Shown here: in pieces, positions 1-7,594 of the stretch
Numbering within the stretch: position 1 is the stretch's first letter
Layout: every line of letters starts with the position of its first letter
Source of the DNA: DATLWN01 sp964422615
GTDB lineage: Bacteria > Pseudomonadota > Zetaproteobacteria > Mariprofundales > Mariprofundaceae
Reading direction: 5' to 3'
DNA length: 64,000 nt
Assembly (NCBI GenBank): GCA_964422615.1
Contig: CAYRBJ010000002.1
Coordinates: 68,092-132,091 of the forward strand
Notes under the pieces: generated by a model
What the model saw: only the letters and a program-made list of their open reading frames with translations
Told to the model about the DNA's origin: nothing
Databases searched by the model: none
Position numbers and translations under genes: made by a program

Positions 1-555
1 GAATACGTAGGCAATCGCCAGCATCGCAACCATGAACACGACGGTTAGACCCAGTTGCCAAGCGATGCCCACCATCAGCATCTTGAGCGGGATCATCAGT
101 AGCACGGTGTCCAGATCATCGAAGATGGCGAGGATTCGCGCTTTACGAAACAGCCAGGTGCTTCCCAGGCCGGCCGCGGCCAGCATCGCGAACAGCACGC
201 CTGCGGACGTCGGCGCGGCAAAGCGCCCTGCTAGCAGCGTCTCCTGCCACGCGGCTAAGCTCTGCCAAGAGTTCGCAGGCAACAGAACGAAGACGAAATA
301 GATCGTCACGAGGACCCAGGGAAAGCTCGCGGCCGTGAACGCGATGCCATAGTCCCAGCCGTATTGCTTGATGTTCGACTTGTCTATGTCGAATTCATAA
401 CCGACGCGGATCATGATGAAGGAGAGCCCCACCATCGTCAGGACACGGACCACATCGCCCACGGTAGCGTACGCAGGCCCGATGACGCCGGGCAGCCATT
501 GGGATCCGAACAAACCCAAGAGCAGCAAGGCCGAGAAGAGCAGAACCTTCAGCAT
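1..555 (-). CDS. Cation:proton antiporter, N-terminal part (runs off window)
   Basis: Reverse-strand reading gives an uninterrupted 185-codon frame that starts with ATG at 555 and continues past base 1. An AGGAG lies 7 nt upstream of the ATG. The product is very hydrophobic, with a first membrane segment at about residues 2-25 followed by further segments separated by short polar loops (for example RVGYEFDIDKSN near residue 50 and RKARILAIFDDLDTV near 140). This layout and the conserved acidic FDDLDT stretch resemble CPA-type Na+/H+ antiporters. The C-terminal half is missing, so the subfamily cannot be set. It lies downstream of the class I aldolase on the same strand, with an inverted repeat between them. 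Confidence 0.7.
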   Translation of the reverse strand, partial: MLKVLLFSALLLLGLFGSQWLPGVIGPAYATVGDVVRVLTMVGLSFIMIRVGYEFDIDKSNIKQYGWDYGIAFTAASFPWVLVTIYFVFVLLPANSWQSLAAWQETLLAGRFAAPTSAGVLFAMLAAAGLGSTWLFRKARILAIFDDLDTVLLMIPLKMLMVGIAWQLGLTVVFMVAMLAIAYVF

Positions 556-647
556 GATATGCTCCTGATTGTCTACGTTAGCACAGGTGAACCCTCTTCT
601 GTTTAAGTGTCATTTTTGACGGTTGCACATCTGACCATCCCTCTTAA

Positions 648-679
648 GCACCTTAGGCGCTATAGCCCGCCTAAGGTGC
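648..679 (-). terminator. Inverted repeat after class I aldolase, possible terminator
   Basis: A 12-bp perfect stem (GCACCTTAGGCG with its complement at 668-679) surrounds an 8-nt loop. It lies 22 nt beyond the aldolase stop codon. There is no T-run on either side, so an intrinsic terminator is only one reading; a processing or mRNA-stability hairpin is the other. Confidence 0.45.
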
Positions 680-700
680 GTTGGTTGCGATCTATCCCTT

Positions 701-1747
701 TCAGGCGATGGTGACGGACTTCGCCAGATAGACATCCTGGATGGCGTTCAGCAATTCGACGCCATCGGCCATCGGTTTCTGGAAGGCTTTGCGCCCGGAG
801 ATCAGGCCCGTGCCGCCGGCCCGCTTGTTGATCACCGCCGTGGTGACCGCCTGCGCCAGGTCATGCTTGCCCGAGGCGCCACCCGAATTGATCATGCCGA
901 TGCGGCCCATATAGCAATTGGCCACCTGATAACGCACCAGGTCGATCGGGTGGTCGCTGGTCAGCTTCTCGTACACCAGCGGATGGGTGTGGCCGAAATC
1001 GATGGCGGTATAGCCTCCGTTGGTCTGTGCCTGTTTCTGTTTGATGATGTCCGCCTCGATGGTAGCGGCCAGATGATTGGCCTGGCCGGTCAGGTCGGCG
1101 GCGGTGTGGTAGTCCGTTCCTTCATGCTTGAAGGCGCTGTTGCGCAGATAGGCCCACAGCACGGTGACCATGCCCAGTTCGTGGGCGTGGGCGAAGGCTT
1201 CGCTGATCTCCATGATTTGTCGCCGTGATTCCGGCGAACCGAAATAGACGGTGGCACCCACGGCCATGGCGCCGAGATCGAAGGCCTGCTCCACGCTGGC
1301 AAACAGCGTCTGGTCGTAGATGGTGGGATAGGTCAGCGTTTCATTGTGGTTGAGCTTGACGAGGAAGGGGATGCGGTGGGCGTATTTGCGGCTGACCGAC
1401 GCGAGCACGCCTAATGTGGAGGCCACGGCGTTGCAGCCGCCCTCGATGGCCAGGCGGACGATGTTCTCCGGATCAAAATAGATCGGGTTGGGTGCGAACG
1501 AGGCGCCACCGGAATGCTCCACCCCCTGGTCGACGGGCAGGATGGACAGGTAGCCGCTGCCGCCCAGGCGCCCATGGTCGAAGATCGCCTGCAGATTGCG
1601 CATCACCGCCGGCTTGCGGTCGCTGAGCGCCACGACGCGGTCGACGAAGTCCGGTCCCGGCAGATGCAGCATCCTTTTGTCGATGGTGGTGCATTTGTGC
1701 GTCAGCAGGGATTTGGCCTGGTCACCCAGCAGGGATTCGATGTTCAT
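701..1747 (-). CDS. fbaB: Fructose-bisphosphate aldolase, class I (DhnA/FbaB type)
   Basis: This 348-aa enzyme should cleave or form fructose 1,6-bisphosphate through a Schiff-base lysine. The frame stays open upstream to 1942, but the ATG at 1747 has AAGGAG 6 nt before it and gives the usual length of about 350 aa, so I chose that start. Family features are the SILPVDQGVEH segment near residue 75, the PFLVKLNHNETLT segment with the probable Schiff-base lysine region near 155, and the glycine-rich phosphate-binding end (NSGGAS, GLISGRKAF). A second, class II aldolase is encoded at 19027-20064. The promoter region is shared with the divergent small membrane protein and carries a perfect dyad at 1859-1880. 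Confidence 0.9.
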   Translation of the reverse strand: MNIESLLGDQAKSLLTHKCTTIDKRMLHLPGPDFVDRVVALSDRKPAVMRNLQAIFDHGRLGGSGYLSILPVDQGVEHSGGASFAPNPIYFDPENIVRLAIEGGCNAVASTLGVLASVSRKYAHRIPFLVKLNHNETLTYPTIYDQTLFASVEQAFDLGAMAVGATVYFGSPESRRQIMEISEAFAHAHELGMVTVLWAYLRNSAFKHEGTDYHTAADLTGQANHLAATIEADIIKQKQAQTNGGYTAIDFGHTHPLVYEKLTSDHPIDLVRYQVANCYMGRIGMINSGGASGKHDLAQAVTTAVINKRAGGTGLISGRKAFQKPMADGVELLNAIQDVYLAKSVTIA

Positions 1748-1858
1748 GGCGGGCTCCTTTGCATGATATGTCTTTGATCTTAGTCCTGTTTCCAGGGCTT
1801 TGCAGAGGGAAAACGGAGACGAAGACATGGCTTTTTTACAGCTCTGCATAAGGCATTT

Positions 1859-1880
1859 ATTGCTTGCGCTTTCAAGCAAT
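1859..1880. promoter_or_regulatory. Perfect dyad ATTGCTTG-N6-CAAGCAAT, candidate operator
   Basis: Two 8-bp arms, ATTGCTTG at 1859-1866 and CAAGCAAT at 1873-1880, are separated by 6 bp. The dyad lies in the divergent intergenic region between the class I aldolase (start 1747) and the small membrane protein (start 1915). The size and symmetry suit a helix-turn-helix dimer site. There is no T-run, and it is not placed after a gene end. The binding protein is unknown. Confidence 0.4.
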
Positions 1881-1914
1881 ACCGATTCCAATGGGCACAG
1901 GAAAGGGGAGCGTT

Positions 1915-2097
1915 GTGCCGGAAAAAACATCCATGCATCCACTGGGCTTCGTCGATCTGGTCACGGAGCATAAGCTCATCGGGGCGATCATCGCTTTGGC
2001 CGTAGGGGTCTTTCTGGTCAGCATTACGAAACTCATCATCATTCTATACCAGGAAAGGAAAAAGGCGGCCCAGCGCGACGACGACGCGTCGACGTAA
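1915..2097 (+). CDS. Small single-span membrane protein, unknown
   Basis: A 60-aa product is predicted from a GTG at 1915, preceded by GGGGAG 4 nt upstream; an in-frame ATG at 1936 is an alternative start. A single hydrophobic segment (IGAIIALAVGVFLVSITKLIIIL) spans about residues 20-42. It is followed by a basic and acidic tail, KKAAQRDDDAST. No family is recognised. It is divergent from the class I aldolase and lies 46 bp before the methyltransferase, with which it may be co-transcribed. The start and even the reality of the gene are less certain than for its neighbours. Confidence 0.5.
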   Translation: MPEKTSMHPLGFVDLVTEHKLIGAIIALAVGVFLVSITKLIIILYQERKKAAQRDDDAST

Positions 2098-2143
2098 GCC
2101 TTACCAGAATACACAGCATTTCGGGAGCCTTTCGGGAATCGCA

Positions 2144-2773
2144 GTGCCTGAGGACATTCAACCCAGATTGAGCGATGAACAGCGCCAGCGCATCGTCGAC
2201 CGGCACCGGGACAGCCTGACTCGCTTCGGGCATGCGCCGGCTGCGTTGTACTGGAGCAGCCGCAAGGTGCAGGAGCTCCGATTCCGCATGCTGTGCGACA
2301 TCGGCGTCTCGCCGGGAGACAGTGTGCTTGATGTCGGCTGCGGGTTCGCCGACCTGAAGGGATGGATTGAGCGGTGGCGCTGTCCGGTGCGCTACACCGG
2401 CATCGATCTGTCGCCGGATCTGCTGGAGGTGGCGGCTCGGGAATATCCGGATGCCCGGTTGGTGCGGGGGGATATATTCGATCTCAGCGCCCAGCCTGAA
2501 TCGTACGACTGGGTGGTGCTGTCCGGGGCGCTGAGCGAGCCCTTAAGCGACGAAGGGCGCTATGCCAAGGCCGTCATCGCCCGCATGTTCCAACTGGCGC
2601 GCAAGGGAGCAGCCTTCAATCTGCTTGATGTTCGGACCAGAATCTTGTTCAGCTTCGGCCTGCAGCAATTCGATCCGGCCGACATGCTGGCCCATTGCCG
2701 CTCGCTGACGCTGCATTGCCAACTGCACGACGATTACCTGGACAACGATTTCACCATCTGGATGTACAAATAG
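2144..2773 (+). CDS. Class I SAM-dependent methyltransferase
   Basis: The 209-aa protein starts at GTG. It has the SAM-binding motif I VLDVGCGFADL at about residues 63-73, and an acidic residue after strand beta2 (TGIDLSPDLLEVA). A motif IV-like stretch is YDWVVLSGALSEPL. The fold is therefore a seven-strand Rossmann methyltransferase. The substrate cannot be told from sequence; no small-molecule- or RNA-specific domain is attached. Its 3' end overlaps the convergent lapA gene by 40 nt. Confidence 0.75.
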   Translation: MPEDIQPRLSDEQRQRIVDRHRDSLTRFGHAPAALYWSSRKVQELRFRMLCDIGVSPGDSVLDVGCGFADLKGWIERWRCPVRYTGIDLSPDLLEVAAREYPDARLVRGDIFDLSAQPESYDWVVLSGALSEPLSDEGRYAKAVIARMFQLARKGAAFNLLDVRTRILFSFGLQQFDPADMLAHCRSLTLHCQLHDDYLDNDFTIWMYK

Positions 2774-3000
2774 CTGGATGTGCTGCGGGCACCGTGTTCC
2801 CATGGCTGTCTTGCCTTTTTCGATGCGATCAGACCATGCGCCAGCCAGACGACCAGCCAGCCGATACCAAGGACCAGCAGCACCCTGGACATCGTCAACG
2901 TCCAGAACAGGAAACGGGTCTCGACCACCTGGGTGTTCTGCAGCACGAAAATCAATGACATGGCGATCAGCAGGGATGTGGGGATGACCCGAATCTGCAT
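2734..3000 (-). CDS. lapA: LapA-domain inner-membrane protein
   Basis: This 88-aa protein has two membrane segments (about residues 7-20 and 37-58) flanking the LapA/DUF1049 core VLQNTQVVETRFLFW. LapA with LapB controls LPS assembly by tuning LpxC turnover in enterics; lapB is not visible here. AAGGA lies 8 nt before the ATG. It follows hldD-bamE and the small membrane protein on the same strand, so the run has an outer-envelope theme. A long C-terminal tail of about 25 residues lacks family similarity and overlaps the convergent methyltransferase. Confidence 0.75.
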   Translation of the reverse strand: MQIRVIPTSLLIAMSLIFVLQNTQVVETRFLFWTLTMSRVLLVLGIGWLVVWLAHGLIASKKARQPWEHGARSTSSYLYIQMVKSLSR

Positions 3001-3062
3001 GCGTTCATTCCTTCTTCGCCTGTTGGCAGCGACTCGCTTTCAGCAGCCGTACCGGAGCAGCA

Positions 3063-3338
3063 TCAGCGCTGCAGCCTGCGTTTGCGCGCCTGACGCATGG
3101 AATGGGCGATCCATACATCCATGATGATGGCTCCCACGACCAGCACCACCAGAACCCAGGCGGGGACATTGGTGTGCGCAGCAATGGTTTTCAGGCCCCC
3201 GTCGCCGAAAATCGAAGCGATGACCAGGTAAGCCAGGATGACATGGCCGCCGATGAGGATGGTCAACAGTACCATCGCCAATGCACTCGAGCTCAGTAAC
3301 GAGGCGTTGGAGCGCATTCCGGGGCGACGCAGGGCCAT
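3063..3338 (-). CDS. Two-span membrane protein, unknown
   Basis: The 91-aa product has hydrophobic segments at about residues 18-42 and 58-76. It has a strongly basic C-terminus (RQARKRRLQR), which predicts that tail to be cytoplasmic. Its ATG overlaps the bamE stop by one base (TAATG), implying translational coupling. No family is recognised. Position between bamE and lapA suggests an envelope role, which is inference from context only. Confidence 0.65.
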   Translation of the reverse strand: MALRRPGMRSNASLLSSSALAMVLLTILIGGHVILAYLVIASIFGDGGLKTIAAHTNVPAWVLVVLVVGAIIMDVWIAHSMRQARKRRLQR

Positions 3339-3673
3339 TATTGTGCTCCGTTCTTGTGATCGAAGCCGAAGGTGCGGATGGAGGTCACGCGCAACGCATC
3401 GTCGTAGGTGATCACGATGCCACGGATGTAATGCTTGCCGGTCTTCGTATCATCATATTCTTCGACATACGTAGCTTTGTTCGGATGCAATACATCATGT
3501 AGGACCGGCGTGCCGAGCAATGTTTCCACGGCATAGCGGGTATCTCCAACCTGCACCTGGTCCACCTTTTGCTGATCAAGCACGTTGCCCTGCTGTATGA
3601 CATGCGGCATGCAGCCCGTGGTGCCGGCGGCGATGACGAGCAGCAGTGCCAGGGTGCGCATTATCGATTTCAT
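3338..3673 (-). CDS. bamE: Outer-membrane assembly factor BamE (SmpA/OmlA)
   Basis: A 111-aa lipoprotein is predicted, with a signal sequence ending in ...AAGTTGC (lipid-anchored Cys near residue 21). The BamE core follows: KVDQVQVGDTRYAVETLLGTP, the typical start of the beta-alpha-beta fold, then YVEEY and YIRGIVITYDD. BamE is the small lipoprotein of the BAM complex that inserts beta-barrel proteins. The frame is open further upstream. The ATG at 3673 overlaps the hldD stop by 4 nt (ATGA) and leaves an intact signal peptide, so I chose that start. Confidence 0.88.
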   Translation of the reverse strand: MKSIMRTLALLLVIAAGTTGCMPHVIQQGNVLDQQKVDQVQVGDTRYAVETLLGTPVLHDVLHPNKATYVEEYDDTKTGKHYIRGIVITYDDALRVTSIRTFGFDHKNGAQ

Positions 3674-4632
3674 GCCAACTCCACCGGCCCTGAATATCCC
3701 TGAGAGAGCAAACGGATGTATTCGCTCATGCCTTCCTCCAGCGACCATGCGGGCTCCCAGTCCAGCAGAGAGCGGGTTTCCGTCAGGTCCGCCTCGGTGT
3801 GCATCTGGTAGAAGGGATAGGGATTATCGAAGTACTCGATATCGAGGCCGCGGCCGAGTTCGCGCCCCAGAATGGTCACAATATCGTTGAAGGTGCGTGC
3901 CTGGCCTGAGCCGACATTGCAGACACCGGAACGGGGCGCGTTCAACGCCGCCAGGTTGGCGCCGATGACATCGCGGATATAGACGAAATCACGCATCTGC
4001 TCGCCATGCTTGAACAGGCGCGGGGTCTTGCCCGCCTGCACCTGCTGGTACAGTTGCAGGATCATCGAGCCGGTCTTCGTACCCTGCCTTTCGTTCTTGT
4101 GCGCCTCACCCGGACCGTAGACGTTGAAGTAGCGCAGGCCGACGATTGGGGACGGATGGCGGTCGTGCCAGCGGCGTGCCACGCGGTCCATGGCCAGCTT
4201 CGAGAAGCCGTAGATGTTGGTCGGCTGCTCGCCTGCACCAATGCAGTTCGGAGCCGGGGAATTTCCATAGGTGCCGGCCGAGGAGGCGTAGACGATGCGC
4301 GTGCCCCCCGACTTTGCACTGGCGGCCAGCAGTTCGGCAAAGGCATTGGTGTTGGCCTCGATCATCCGGCGCTGGTCCATCACCGTGGTATCGGTAATGG
4401 CGGCCTGGTGCACGACGGCGGAGAAGGCTCCGGCGGCGATTTCGTCCAGCAGTTTGGGGTCGTTGGCCTCGCAGGCCCGCACCTCACAGTCCAGATCGAT
4501 CAGCGTATGCCAGTCGCCGGAAGAGAAGTCGTCGACGACCAGTACATCGGCCTGGCTGTGCCCGGCAAGGGCGGCGGCGACATTGGCGCCGATGAATCCG
4601 GCGCCGCCGGTGACCAGGATACGTTCGTTCAT
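3670..4632 (-). CDS. hldD: ADP-L-glycero-D-manno-heptose 6-epimerase
   Basis: The 320-aa short-chain dehydrogenase/epimerase opens with the NAD(P)-binding TGGAGFIGANVAAAL motif at residues 8-22. The catalytic Ser-Tyr-Lys set is visible in YASSAGTYG and IYGFSKLAMD. HldD/RfaD family stretches LRYFNVYGPGEAHK and MRDFVYIRDV are present. It makes the heptose donor for the LPS inner core. It heads the minus-strand run with bamE, the two-span protein and lapA. Length matches the family (about 310-320 aa). A related UDP-sugar epimerase is possible but fits less well. Confidence 0.85.
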   Translation of the reverse strand: MNERILVTGGAGFIGANVAAALAGHSQADVLVVDDFSSGDWHTLIDLDCEVRACEANDPKLLDEIAAGAFSAVVHQAAITDTTVMDQRRMIEANTNAFAELLAASAKSGGTRIVYASSAGTYGNSPAPNCIGAGEQPTNIYGFSKLAMDRVARRWHDRHPSPIVGLRYFNVYGPGEAHKNERQGTKTGSMILQLYQQVQAGKTPRLFKHGEQMRDFVYIRDVIGANLAALNAPRSGVCNVGSGQARTFNDIVTILGRELGRGLDIEYFDNPYPFYQMHTEADLTETRSLLDWEPAWSLEEGMSEYIRLLSQGYSGPVELA

Positions 4633-4664
4633 GCGCGGCGATTATAGACCGGGGGCACCGGCAA

Positions 4665-5078
4665 TCAATGCGTGTTCACGTTTGCGATGTTCCTCCAGGC
4701 GGCCTGCAGCAGGGAGAACGCGGCGATGGTGGCTGCATTGCAGATGGGGTACCCCGTTTGCGCGTTGACGCGTGCGAGCAGATCGTCGGCAGAACTGGCG
4801 GTCAGATCATGCATGGAGATGCCGGCCTCGACCAGCAGGCGTGCCATCCAGGTGCCGAGGCCAGGCAGGCGGGCCATGCGCGCAATCTCGACCATCTGGC
4901 CGGCCCGCCGAACGTCGATCTGGTGGGCGGTAGCCTCGGCCAGCGTCTGCGCATCGCTGTCGGCGATGCTTGCCTCGCTATGACAGATCAGCCGCAGGCA
5001 GGTCCACTCACGTTCGCTGAGGAAGGGACGATCTTCATCCAGCGGAAAGGCCTCGGGTCTTTTTGCTGCCATGGGCAT
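4665..5078 (-). CDS. DUF4332-like helix-hairpin-helix protein
   Basis: The 137-aa product begins at an ATG that shares its A with the stop codon of the upstream pentapeptide-repeat gene (TGATG), so the two are coupled. An internal ATG two codons later is an alternative. The region ARLPGLGTWMARLLVEAGISMHDL (about residues 80-105) looks like a helix-hairpin-helix repeat of the DUF4332 type, followed by AQTG near 118. Such folds bind nucleic acid non-specifically or act as protein adaptors. No enzymatic motif is seen. Confidence 0.6.
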   Translation of the reverse strand: MPMAAKRPEAFPLDEDRPFLSEREWTCLRLICHSEASIADSDAQTLAEATAHQIDVRRAGQMVEIARMARLPGLGTWMARLLVEAGISMHDLTASSADDLLARVNAQTGYPICNAATIAAFSLLQAAWRNIANVNTH

Positions 5079-5437
5079 CAGTCGGTATAGGCCGTCGGAC
5101 CGGCGATGTAGGCACCCTTCATGGCCCATTTGCGGACCTTGGTGCGGATGCGGATGGAGCTGGTCAGATTTGCCCGACGCAGGCGGGCTCCGATCAGGTC
5201 GGCGCCGGAAAGGTTGGCTCGGCTCAGATCGGCGCCACGCAGATCCGCCTTGCACAGCCTGCAGTCGGACAGGTCGGCCCGATGTAGATTGGCATTGCGC
5301 AGGTTGGCGCCGGAAAGATCGCAGCCGGCCAGGTTGGCGCCCGACAAATCGAGGTTGCTCAGATCGATTCCGGCCAGATTCTTGTCGGGCAGGGTCTGCC
5401 CGTTGCGGATGGCATCCACAATCGCTTCTCTGTTCAT
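5078..5437 (-). CDS. Pentapeptide-repeat protein
   Basis: The 119-aa protein contains about 14 consecutive A(D/N)LXX-type repeats between residues 20 and 92 (for example DLSGANLAGCDLSGANL). These should form a right-handed quadrilateral beta helix. ATG at 5437 is preceded by GGGGGAG. The C-terminal 27 residues are basic, then end in AYIAGPTAYTD, and do not follow the repeat. No signal peptide is present, so the protein is cytoplasmic. MfpA/Qnr-like DNA mimicry is one known role of such helices, but nothing here supports it directly. Confidence 0.85.
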   Translation of the reverse strand: MNREAIVDAIRNGQTLPDKNLAGIDLSNLDLSGANLAGCDLSGANLRNANLHRADLSDCRLCKADLRGADLSRANLSGADLIGARLRRANLTSSIRIRTKVRKWAMKGAYIAGPTAYTD

Positions 5438-5591
5438 GGAATTGGCTCCCCCCGGCTCAATGGCATTCCCCTCAACGGCCAGCTTGATATTACGTTCACG
5501 GGCACGGTTCGCAAGGGGGTGTAAGGTTTGCACGCGTCGTCTGACCAAGATGGGATCAATAATGTATGCTCCCCCGGGACAGGAGACGCTG

Positions 5592-6575
5592 ATGCATGCC
5601 ACGCTGCCTTTGCTCGAGAATACGGATTTTCCGTCTATCCGGCGACGCTCGCTGGAAACCCTGCAGGTGAATCTCGGATATCTGTGCAACCAGAGTTGCC
5701 AGCACTGCCATGTCGATGCGGGGCCGCGCCGTACCGAGCTGATGGATGCCGGCAACGTGGCGAGTGTGCTTGCATTCCTCCGCGCATCCGCCATACAGCG
5801 CCTGGACCTTACCGGTGGTGCCCCGGAGATGAATCCGCATTTCCGTTCCTTGGTGCGTGAGGCGAAGGCGATGGGCGTGCATGTGATCGACCGCTGCAAC
5901 CTGACCATCCTCGAGGAGGATGACCATGCCGATCTGGCGCGGTTTCTGGCGGATCAGGCGGTCGAGATTACGGCGTCCATGCCCTGTTACCTGGAAGACA
6001 ACGTCGATGCCCAGCGCGGCAAGGGGGTGTATGCCAGGAGCATCGCCGCCCTTAAACGCCTGAATGCGCTGGGTTATGGGCAGGGCAACGGATTGGTACT
6101 GAATCTTGTATACAACCCGCAGGGGACCAGCCTGCCTCCAAGCCAGCACGGATTGCAGCAGGACTACAAGCGGGAATTGCTGAATCGCCACGGCATCGTG
6201 TTCGACCGCCTGCTGACGCTGACCAATATGCCGATCCGGCGATTCGGCAGCTGGCTGGTTTCACAGGGCAGGTTTGAGTCCTATATGCAGTTGCTGAAGG
6301 ACGCCTACCGCGAAGAGAACCTGCAGGAGGTGATGTGCCGCAGCCTGATCAGCGTCGACTGGCAGGGCTATGTCTACGATTGCGATTTCAACCAGATGCT
6401 CGGCTTGCCGCTTGACCACGGAGCCCGACCACGGACGCACCTGCGGCAATGGATCGGCCAGTCGCTTGCCGGGCGTCCGATCGCAGTGCTGGATCATTGC
6501 TATGGCTGCACAGCCGGGCAGGGCTCCAGCTGCGGCGGCGCCCTGGCTGGGGATGCTGAGCGCAAGGCGGCCTGA
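5592..6575 (+). CDS. arsS: Arsenosugar biosynthesis radical SAM protein ArsS
   Basis: The 327-aa enzyme has the radical SAM cluster motif CNQSCQHC near residue 31 and the ArsS/DUF3641 signature SMPCYLEDNVDAQRGKGVY near 140. Further family stretches are LNLVYNPQGTSLPP and RLLTLTNMPIRRFG. A C-terminal Cys-rich end (HCYGCTAGQGSSCGG) probably holds auxiliary Fe-S clusters. ArsS is proposed to add the 5'-deoxyadenosyl group of SAM to dimethylarsenite. The frame is open from 5121, but ATG 5592 has AGGAG 7 nt before it and gives the family N-terminus. It is convergent with an ECF sigma/anti-sigma pair. Confidence 0.9.
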   Translation: MHATLPLLENTDFPSIRRRSLETLQVNLGYLCNQSCQHCHVDAGPRRTELMDAGNVASVLAFLRASAIQRLDLTGGAPEMNPHFRSLVREAKAMGVHVIDRCNLTILEEDDHADLARFLADQAVEITASMPCYLEDNVDAQRGKGVYARSIAALKRLNALGYGQGNGLVLNLVYNPQGTSLPPSQHGLQQDYKRELLNRHGIVFDRLLTLTNMPIRRFGSWLVSQGRFESYMQLLKDAYREENLQEVMCRSLISVDWQGYVYDCDFNQMLGLPLDHGARPRTHLRQWIGQSLAGRPIAVLDHCYGCTAGQGSSCGGALAGDAERKAA

Positions 6576-6584
6576 GGCCCGGTC

Positions 6585-6860
6585 TTAGGTTGCGGGCGGC
6601 TCCCCGCTGGCATGACCGGTGATCGCTTCGAGATTGCGCAGGATCAGCTCTCTGTCCCGTACAGAAAGTTGCTGCGTGCCATCATCGACCTGCTGGCGCA
6701 GCCGCACCAGCACGTCCTCCAGGACGCGGATATTGTGCGCATAGTTCCGGCACATGCCGCAAATTGTCAGGTGAAGGCGCAAATTCAGCCATTCCACGGG
6801 TTTCAGCCTGCGCTCGAGTGCGTCGGATAGGATGTAGCTGACTTGCCGGCACGAATACAT
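6585..6860 (-). CDS. Zinc-finger (zf-HC2-like) anti-sigma factor
   Basis: The 91-aa protein carries LHLTICGMCRNY at about residues 29-40, the His-X3-Cys-X2-Cys zinc site of ZAS anti-sigma factors, with an upstream Cys at residue 4. A helical segment follows. No membrane segment is present, so it is a soluble anti-sigma. It lies 18 nt downstream of the ECF sigma gene with AAGGAGG before its ATG, the usual cognate arrangement. The Cys/His site suggests a redox- or metal-sensitive release of the sigma factor, which is inference. Confidence 0.75.
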   Translation of the reverse strand: MYSCRQVSYILSDALERRLKPVEWLNLRLHLTICGMCRNYAHNIRVLEDVLVRLRQQVDDGTQQLSVRDRELILRNLEAITGHASGEPPAT

Positions 6861-6878
6861 GCTTGCCTCCTTGCTTCG

Positions 6879-7454
6879 TCAGGCGCTGCGCCCGAACCAG
6901 TTCAGATCCAGGCAGCCACGCAGCGCCATGCGGGCCCGATGCATCAGCACATGCAGATGGGTCGCTGTAATATTGCAGGAATTACAGATAGTTCCGGAAT
7001 CCTCGCCGCCCAGTTCGCGCAATACGAACACATCCCGCTGCAGGGCAGGCAGGGCATCGAGGCATCGATGCAGTACACGACGGAAATCGCTATCCTCGAA
7101 CAGGGATTCCGGATTGGCCCGCCAGGCCTTTGGCGCCTCTAGCCAGTGGCCGTCGGCCCCGAACCAGTCGGAGGTTGGATCACTTTCGATATCCTCGTGC
7201 AGTTGCCGGCTGCGAATCTGCAGGCGGATGTGGTCTGTGATCTTGTGCTTGAGAATACCGACCAGCCAGGTGCGGACCGCTGAACGTCCGGCGAAACCCT
7301 TTCTTCCCTTCCAGGCGGCCAGCAGCGTTTCCTGCACCATATCGCGTGCCTGCTCCGTATCGCCGGCCAGTCGCGACAATGCAAAACGGAAGAGGTAATC
7401 GCCATGCGCCTCCAGCCATGAGGCTACCAGTTCCTGATCGTCCTGCTGATGCAT
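6879..7454 (-). CDS. ECF-type RNA polymerase sigma factor
   Basis: In this 191-aa protein, region 2 is seen at about residues 20-80 (ARDMVQETLLAAW, with the DNA-melting and -10-binding helix AVRTWLVGILKHKITDH). Region 4 is at about 130-180 (LPALQRDVFVLRELGGEDSGTICNSCNITATHLHVLMHRAR), with the helix-turn-helix at its end. Two Cys lie inside region 4 (TICNSCN), which is common in this ECF subfamily. No good Shine-Dalgarno sequence precedes the ATG. Its regulon is not visible; the convergent arsS is a candidate by position only. Confidence 0.85.
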   Translation of the reverse strand: MHQQDDQELVASWLEAHGDYLFRFALSRLAGDTEQARDMVQETLLAAWKGRKGFAGRSAVRTWLVGILKHKITDHIRLQIRSRQLHEDIESDPTSDWFGADGHWLEAPKAWRANPESLFEDSDFRRVLHRCLDALPALQRDVFVLRELGGEDSGTICNSCNITATHLHVLMHRARMALRGCLDLNWFGRSA

Positions 7455-7594
7455 GCCAACAGTGTGCCATCGGCGGGCAGGTGATCAACACCGGCCGAAG
7501 GTATGGCATCATCTTTGCTTTTTAATCTACGGGACATTACGCATATGCCGATGGACGGGCAGTATGTGTGACTGGGTGGGAAGAAGGAGGATGG

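Noticed and set aside
5121..5591. N-terminal extension of arsS
   Set aside because: The upstream frame is antisense to the pentapeptide-repeat gene and lacks ArsS similarity; the AGGAG-preceded ATG at 5592 is the start.
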